Shown here piece by piece: positions 57,597 to 62,405 of a stretch of DNA of 62,405 bases (its first letter is position 1; the number at the start of each line of letters is the position of its first letter). Below the pieces are notes generated by a model that was not told the DNA's origin, searched no databases, and was given only the letters and a program-made list of their open reading frames with translations. The stretch covers positions 1 through 62,405 of the forward strand of contig DLIG01000019.1 in the NCBI GenBank assembly GCA_002483605.1, in the 5' to 3' direction. The position numbers and the translations under genes were made by a program. Origin of the DNA: Sulfurovum sp. UBA7648 (lineage in GTDB: Bacteria; Campylobacterota; Campylobacteria; Campylobacterales; Sulfurovaceae).

Positions 57597-59834
57597 CTTC
57601 TTTGTATATTCATGTTTTTGTGCTGAATATGAGTATAAAATTTGTTCATCTATCTTTTTGCTATTCTCAATGCCGTGCTTATGTAAAATAATATTATATG
57701 GGTCAGAAGATTTATCAAAACTTATTGTAGCCTGCCATGAATTTTGAGAAGTTTCTCTTGCTCCGCTGTCATCAGCACCTATCATTTCATCAAAAACTCT
57801 TTCGATCTTTTGCTCATTAAATGTATAAATAGCAACATCTTCTTCTATAAAACCTTGATTTACCCCGCCGTATTTTATCATTAACCCGTATAAATTAGAT
57901 CCTAAATCTACAATGTTATATGCATCTTTGGCATCAGGCATTCCCCATTGACCATTTTCCATGGCATTGATATATGATTTTTTTAACAGCCAATTATTAT
58001 TGTTTATTTCAAATATAAAAAAACTGATTGCCGGCGCACATGCATGGCAATCATATTCTTTTTGTGGTTTAGTGTAGGCTATGGCTATTTTTTGATTTTT
58101 AATCGGCGTATCGTAAAAACCGACAATGCCATGTTCTAAATCATTGTTTATATTGTTTGCTGCAAGGTCAAAATTAAAACCTTTGGTTGTTTGATATTGA
58201 TCCAATGAGTTTTTTATAATATTGTTCACAAGATTTTCGCCTAGGTTTTTATTGTTCGCATCTGTTGATTGAGCTTTTTTGTTTATCTCGGCAGAAATTA
58301 TTTGATATTTTTGTTTTGAAGAATTGTTATCAGAGATATCATTTATTGCAATATATCCGATTGCAGTGCCGACAAGGATCAAAACTTTTGCTGCTGCCCA
58401 GTTTATTTTCATCTTAAATTTGTAGTTGAACATATTTTTGTGTTGCAAATCTAACGGAGATTGTCCGGCGTTATTTTGCAAATTTATATTCGCCCCTTTA
58501 CTCATAAGATATTTAGTAAAGTCAAAATGATTATCGGCTATTGCCCTATGTAGCGGCGTCCAGCCAATATTGTTTTGTGCATTTATATCTGCACCATGTT
58601 CGATTAATTTTTTAGCAATATCCAAGTGATTATCTTTTATGGCTCTATGTAGCGGTATCCAGCCATCAGAATCTTTTAAATTAACATTAGCGCCTTTTTC
58701 AATCAAAAGCATTGCAATTTTAGGCTGATTATCTACAATGGCCCTATAAAGAGGTGTCCATTTTTTATATCCTTGAAGATCAATATTCGCACCATGTTCA
58801 ATTAAAAACTCAACAACCTCTTTTTTTCCTTTCATGCTTGCATAATGTAATTCTGAAAAATTGTTACTGCTATCAACTTTATTTATATCTTCTCCTGAGT
58901 CTATAAGTTTTTTTACTCTATCAAAGTCATATGACGTTGAATGTTCAATGGAAGTTATATTGTCATCATTGGGGCAACTTATTTTGTTTTTATTTAAATC
59001 TTCTAATAATTTTTTTAATTGACCATATTCTTTTTTATAAGGACTTTTAAAATAATTGACTATTATTATCGCGATAGGTAAAAAAAATATTGTTATTAAA
59101 CCACTAAGTTCAAACATAGAACTATATGAGTTATTCAAAAAATATAGTAATTTTATTTGAGAGTTTTTTATAATGAACCTTTGAATTAATACAATAAATA
59201 ATGGTCTATAAAATAAGTTACTAATAAGAAGTATAAATATTGCACCAATAAAGGAAATAAATAAACTATGTGCGTAGTTTCTTATTTCTTGAATATCCGT
59301 CCATTTATATAAGTATTCAATTTGCTTTTCTGTAATATCTTCTAATTCCCGTTTTACTGCTCTAATAGAATTTTTTAAATTTTGCCAATGTTTATTTGCT
59401 TCTTTTCCATCATGGCTTCTTTCGTTATAAAACCCATCTTGTCTTTTCGAGATATCTAATGATTTTATATCTTGAAGTAACTTTGATAATTTTTCTAATG
59501 TATTTAATGATTGAATATATGAATCCATGTTTTCCTTTGATAATGCAATCATTTTAAGAGGTATATTTTTAATTTGAGGAGGATAATTTTTATTAAAATA
59601 TAAAATATAAAGCCGTAACATTACATATATTATTATTGCCAAATAAGTAAAAGATACAAGTGTTGTGGCAGTTTGAACTGGAAAATTTAAAAATCCAAAA
59701 ATGGGAGGCAGTATTATTCCAAATATTAAACCTATTAGTCCAAATTTATACATCATTACAAATAAAAAAACTATCCAAACAGTATATGAAAGAGCTATTA
59801 TGATTATAATATTTAAGTTATTGAATTCGCTCAT
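57585..59834 (-). CDS. Ankyrin-repeat membrane protein
   Basis: The product is 749 aa. Two to three hydrophobic helices lie at the N-terminus (about 8-75), two more at about 190-215 and 235-262, and one at about 480-500. Four to five ankyrin repeats span about 300-455 (HYASMKGKKEVVEFLIEHGANI, TPLYRAIVDNQPKIAMLLIEKG, PLHRAIKDNHLDIAKKLIEHG). The C-terminal 230 residues form a separate beta-rich domain with YDCHACAPAISFFIFEI. The repeats mediate protein contacts. The membrane-spanning layout could suit an effector or a sensor. It follows a 202-aa membrane protein by 10 bp. Confidence 0.8.
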   Translation of the reverse strand: MSEFNNLNIIIIIALSYTVWIVFLFVMMYKFGLIGLIFGIILPPIFGFLNFPVQTATTLVSFTYLAIIIYVMLRLYILYFNKNYPPQIKNIPLKMIALSKENMDSYIQSLNTLEKLSKLLQDIKSLDISKRQDGFYNERSHDGKEANKHWQNLKNSIRAVKRELEDITEKQIEYLYKWTDIQEIRNYAHSLFISFIGAIFILLISNLFYRPLFIVLIQRFIIKNSQIKLLYFLNNSYSSMFELSGLITIFFLPIAIIIVNYFKSPYKKEYGQLKKLLEDLNKNKISCPNDDNITSIEHSTSYDFDRVKKLIDSGEDINKVDSSNNFSELHYASMKGKKEVVEFLIEHGANIDLQGYKKWTPLYRAIVDNQPKIAMLLIEKGANVNLKDSDGWIPLHRAIKDNHLDIAKKLIEHGADINAQNNIGWTPLHRAIADNHFDFTKYLMSKGANINLQNNAGQSPLDLQHKNMFNYKFKMKINWAAAKVLILVGTAIGYIAINDISDNNSSKQKYQIISAEINKKAQSTDANNKNLGENLVNNIIKNSLDQYQTTKGFNFDLAANNINNDLEHGIVGFYDTPIKNQKIAIAYTKPQKEYDCHACAPAISFFIFEINNNNWLLKKSYINAMENGQWGMPDAKDAYNIVDLGSNLYGLMIKYGGVNQGFIEEDVAIYTFNEQKIERVFDEMIGADDSGARETSQNSWQATISFDKSSDPYNIILHKHGIENSKKIDEQILYSYSAQKHEYTKKLKI

Positions 59835-59844
59835 TTATAATTTC

Positions 59845-60453
59845 CTAGTTAAATTCTGCAATTTTTTTATCTATATTTTTGCCTGTATGATAATGCACAC
59901 ATTGTTGGATAGCATTTCTAACTTCATCTCTTTTTTGTCTATCTAAAAAAGATAGATTTGCTGATCCAAATATACCAGTGATATTTATTGTGTATCTAAT
60001 ATGATTTTTAGTTTCTGTGCGATATTTTGATTTTCCCGCGTTAGTAGTTCCTGTATAAATTTTATTCTTTGTTGACCACCTTTTTGTGTCAATAAATATA
60101 TTTTCTATTTCATTGCATTCAATCGTTATTCTACGCATTAAATTCCAATATCGAAATAATAAAATTATTTCCAAAATACTGTTTTCAATATCACTTTTTG
60201 GAATTGTAATGAATCCTTTTTTTGTATCTATTATATACTTTACATTAGCAAAGTATATAAAAAAGCTTTGAATCAAAGCAGCAAAAGTTAAATAAATATT
60301 TATCTTGGGCATTAAGCTACCAGTTTCTTTTGTTATATTAAAGAAAGTTAAAATAAAAGGACTTATTATCCAAATTAAAATCAATAAAATTAAAAAATTT
60401 TTACTTGATAATTTTAATGCCATCCAAACATCACGTATATCATATTTATGCAT
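59845..60453 (-). CDS. Membrane protein (202 aa) upstream of the ankyrin gene
   Basis: Two N-terminal hydrophobic helices (about 18-42 and 52-72) are followed by a cytoplasmic domain with IIDTKKGFITIPKSDIENSILE and VWSTKN-like basic stretches, reminiscent of PH-like membrane protein domains. AAGGAAAAGAC precedes ATG 60453. It is very AT-rich. It is adjacent to, and probably in an operon with, the ankyrin protein gene. Function unknown. Confidence 0.65.
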   Translation of the reverse strand: MHKYDIRDVWMALKLSSKNFLILLILIWIISPFILTFFNITKETGSLMPKINIYLTFAALIQSFFIYFANVKYIIDTKKGFITIPKSDIENSILEIILLFRYWNLMRRITIECNEIENIFIDTKRWSTKNKIYTGTTNAGKSKYRTETKNHIRYTINITGIFGSANLSFLDRQKRDEVRNAIQQCVHYHTGKNIDKKIAEFN

Positions 60454-60513
60454 GTCTTTTCCTTGTATTAAAATTATAACAGATTTTAAGAATGAAAACG
60501 GATAAACAATGTT

Positions 60514-61074
60514 CTATTTTGTATTTGAACCAAAGATATATTTTTCATCGAAATCAAATTCTTCAACATATAATCTCCCTGATACTTCTGGCATAAGATT
60601 TCTGTGTTGATCAAAGTTGTATATTCTAATATTTTTAAATTTCTTAATTTTGTCTTTTTTGCTTGTTATTGAATTTATATTTGATGAGTTTCCAGCTGGC
60701 CAGTGACTAAAAATGAGTAGTTGCTCTGCTTTTGAGATTAGTTCATTCCACTCATCATCGCCTGGATATTTTTCGTCAAATAATCTACCAATATATATTT
60801 GTATTTGTTCTTTATCAGTATTTGGAAACCAATTATCTTCCTGTAAAATTCTCTCTGCAAAAGTTTGTCTAACTACTTTGCCAATATACAATAAAACATG
60901 CGAGCCATAAACTGTATGTGTTCCATATATTTGATACATACCATAATTAGTATTTTTAAGTTTTTTATCTTTGTCAAAATCTTTTAATTTTTCGAGCGTA
61001 AACGGACCTTGCCATTCTATTTTAATTTCTGTAATTTTATCGTTTTCTACCATCATTATCTCTTTTTTTATCAT
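60514..61074 (-). CDS. GIY-YIG-like nuclease domain protein
   Basis: The product is 186 aa. GMYQIYG (45-51) and LLYIGK (61-66) match the GIY and YIG strands, and Arg75 in FAERI is at the position of the catalytic Arg. The remaining half (SKAEQLLIFSHWP) is unassigned. Such proteins cut DNA, and many act in repair, mobile elements or restriction. Its ATG shares a base with the stop of the upstream gene (TAATG), so translation is coupled. An alternative ATG lies at 61056. Confidence 0.75.
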   Translation of the reverse strand: MIKKEIMMVENDKITEIKIEWQGPFTLEKLKDFDKDKKLKNTNYGMYQIYGTHTVYGSHVLLYIGKVVRQTFAERILQEDNWFPNTDKEQIQIYIGRLFDEKYPGDDEWNELISKAEQLLIFSHWPAGNSSNINSITSKKDKIKKFKNIRIYNFDQHRNLMPEVSGRLYVEEFDFDEKYIFGSNTK

Positions 61075-61460
61075 TATGCCCCATCCTCATTAAAAGGATT
61101 TTCAAAGTTCTTCAAATATTCATTATCTATAAAATTTTTAAAATTCGTCACAAAATAGCACTCGGCACTAACAACATTTTCATGTACATCAATGACCTCT
61201 ATCGACTTGCGATAATAATGCTCAGGCACACCTTCAAGCTCATCAAGTAGTCGTAATTTATTATCATCAACACTAAAAAGCTCTCCTTCTATATGATATC
61301 CTATTCCTTCTTTTTCTATCAGATATGGAAAAGCATAATGAGGTGCAACCATAGGGTATTTTTTGGATGTTTTTACTTTTCCTAAAAAATTACAATCTGC
61401 AATTAAATAGTGATTACTAAAGCCGGCTTTTAATGTTCCATATACAAATAAATTCTTCAT
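61074..61460 (-). CDS. Gamma-glutamylcyclotransferase-like protein (AIG2/GGCT fold)
   Basis: The product is 128 aa from ATG 61460 (MKNLFVYGTLKAG), preceded by AAAGGAG; the in-frame ATG at 61514 would run into the promoter. VYGTLKAG is the substrate-binding motif of the GGCT fold, and YHIEGELFSVDDNKLRLLDELEGVPEHYYRK contains the glutamate expected at the active site (Glu in LDELEG). It may cleave gamma-glutamyl amines. Coupled with the GIY-YIG gene. The inverted-repeat site at 61498 lies 37 bp upstream of its start. Confidence 0.85.
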   Translation of the reverse strand: MKNLFVYGTLKAGFSNHYLIADCNFLGKVKTSKKYPMVAPHYAFPYLIEKEGIGYHIEGELFSVDDNKLRLLDELEGVPEHYYRKSIEVIDVHENVVSAECYFVTNFKNFIDNEYLKNFENPFNEDGA

Positions 61461-61497
61461 CAGAGACTCCTTTTGTAAATTTATAACAAAAGAAGCA

Positions 61498-61511
61498 GAC
61501 ATAAAAGTGTC
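61498..61511. promoter_or_regulatory. Inverted repeat GACA-N6-TGTC, site 3
   Basis: GACATAAAAGTGTC lies between the stop codon of the WYL regulator gene and the GGCT-like gene, in the promoter area of the latter. It shares the AGACATAAA core with sites 1 and 2. Its position next to the regulator supports the idea that the regulator binds it. Confidence 0.6.
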
Positions 61512-61518
61512 CAAAAAC

Positions 61519-62405
61519 TTACTCTATCTCTTTTTTATAATCGTTAATTTTCTCTTTTATATCTTCTGCCAACCATTGCGGCTCTAAAACTTTTATATAT
61601 GGAATAAACCAAAATATAAGCGGCACAATTTCCATCTTGTGTGTTATTTCGACTTCTATTTCAAGTGAGCCATCAGCATCTTCACCCAAAATCGTCTGCC
61701 TTGGAAGCGGTTTTCTTTTAAAATACTTTATAATTTCATTTGACACAAGAAGTCTGACACTATATGGTTCTTCAAGTTGGAACCAAACAGAATTTGCGAA
61801 CTTTAGCCTTTCATCGATTATATTTGTTGTCATGAATGTAGATTCGAGCACTTTTATATCACAAAGTGATTTTAGATGAAATTTTTTAAAAACATTGTCG
61901 GCTTTCGTATCAAATGCCAATAAATACCAAAAACCATCAAAAAAAGCTAATTTAAGAGGCTTGAGAGTAAATTCATAGTTATTATAATTAACATTTATTT
62001 CTCTTTTTCTTTTTATAGCATCTTCTAAAGCATTAAAAATAATTATGTCATTTTCATTTAAAGTTTCGCTGCTAATACTAGTAAATACAGGGTGTTCCAA
62101 TTGCTGTGATATTTGTTTTAAAAGCGAATGAGCCTTGAAGTAAAAAGTCCTTCCAGCACTCTTCGCCATTTCATCGAGTATTCCAAGTATTAACCTTTCT
62201 TCATTTTTAAGATTATCTTTTATACGGCTTGTGTCAATCATTAGGGTTCTTCCACTCTTCACAACACCAAGTTCTTTGAGTGAAATCAAATCTCTTTGAA
62301 TAGTTTTTGTGCTCACATCAAACTCTTTTGCTAGATCACTGATCGTGTAGGAACCTTTGGATATTTTTTTATATATAAGATCGAGTCTTGCCGCTTTTGT
62401 GTTGT
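61519..62405 (-). CDS. WYL-domain transcriptional regulator (5' end beyond window)
   Basis: An open frame continues to the window edge, so the start is missing. The N-terminal helix-turn-helix is YTISDLAKEFDVSTKTIQRDLISL, of the DeoR/YafY type. The WYL domain follows (about 100-200 of the visible part), with VNYNNYEFTLKPLKLAFFDGFWYLLAFD and HLKSLCDIKVLE, then the usual C-terminal extension (VRLLVSNEIIKYFKRKP, PLIFWFIPYIKVLEP). WYL proteins sense ligands or nucleic acid and often repress antiphage genes (CapW, BrxR). A start at GTG 62316 would delete the helix-turn-helix and is rejected. Confidence 0.9.
   Translation of the reverse strand, partial: NTKAARLDLIYKKISKGSYTISDLAKEFDVSTKTIQRDLISLKELGVVKSGRTLMIDTSRIKDNLKNEERLILGILDEMAKSAGRTFYFKAHSLLKQISQQLEHPVFTSISSETLNENDIIIFNALEDAIKRKREINVNYNNYEFTLKPLKLAFFDGFWYLLAFDTKADNVFKKFHLKSLCDIKVLESTFMTTNIIDERLKFANSVWFQLEEPYSVRLLVSNEIIKYFKRKPLPRQTILGEDADGSLEIEVEITHKMEIVPLIFWFIPYIKVLEPQWLAEDIKEKINDYKKEIE

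Noticed and set aside
62316..62318. GTG as the start of the WYL regulator
   Set aside because: The open frame continues to the window edge and the residues upstream complete a helix-turn-helix, so the true start lies outside.

Overview
The window is AT-rich chromosomal DNA that most likely comes from a Campylobacterota (Epsilonproteobacteria) bacterium of the Sulfurimonas/Sulfuricurvum/Sulfurovum kind. The evidence is the cbpA-hspR pair, a class E succinate dehydrogenase/fumarate reductase (sdhABE, with a CCG-domain subunit E), the tatD-rlpA-hisB-kdsC-lptC-lptA-engB-mrdA order, and monohaem cytochrome c and sulfur-relay (DsrE-like) genes. This taxonomic call is inference from gene content.

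Layout. 1-431: end of an rRNA operon (3' part of 23S, then 5S). 532-2347: two integron gene cassettes, each with a recognisable attC site and no integrase in the window (a CALIN-type array), followed by a remnant of a REP-associated transposase with REP-like palindromes (about 2388-2646). 2680-21686: housekeeping genes, namely heat-shock cbpA-hspR, a Kef/NhaA-like antiporter, valS, sdhABE, thiL, apt, rpiB, two membrane proteases (M50 and signal peptidase I), folD, a cytochrome c, nadE, a cyclophilin and pyrF. 21812-21902: tRNA-Ser(GCU). 22001-27921: a 5.9-kb transposon with 24-bp inverted ends (22/24 matching), an exact 8-bp target duplication, an IS1595-type transposase, and as cargo a methylase-nuclease fusion, a specificity subunit, a DUF6471 protein and a coiled-coil/winged-helix protein. 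27991-37164: two paralogous outer-membrane barrels, an M50-CBS protease, a divergent DmeR/RcnR-type repressor with a His-rich DmeF-type metal exporter, small stress proteins, an MFS and a SulP transporter. 37346-49368: DUF503, PolX, Hsp20, MscS and the envelope/LPS cluster through mrdA, ybeY and queC. 49411-62405: an accessory region of mostly unknown genes with a defence flavour: a Cas4-like/DUF2779 nuclease, two overlapping DUF262 (GmrSD-like) proteins, an ankyrin membrane protein, a GIY-YIG protein, a gamma-glutamylcyclotransferase-like protein and a WYL-domain regulator that runs off the window end.

Three things stand out. First, an apparently complete IS1595-type transposon carries a two-subunit restriction-modification system. 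Second, a CALIN sits directly behind an rRNA operon and encodes a protein with nucleotide-cyclase-like motifs. Third, an inverted repeat GACA-N6-TGTC (AGACATAAA core) recurs about 37-52 bp upstream of separate transcription units in the last 13 kb, where a WYL-family regulator is also encoded; this looks like the operator set of a local defence regulon. Gene names rest on reading the translations for family motifs; no database search was possible.
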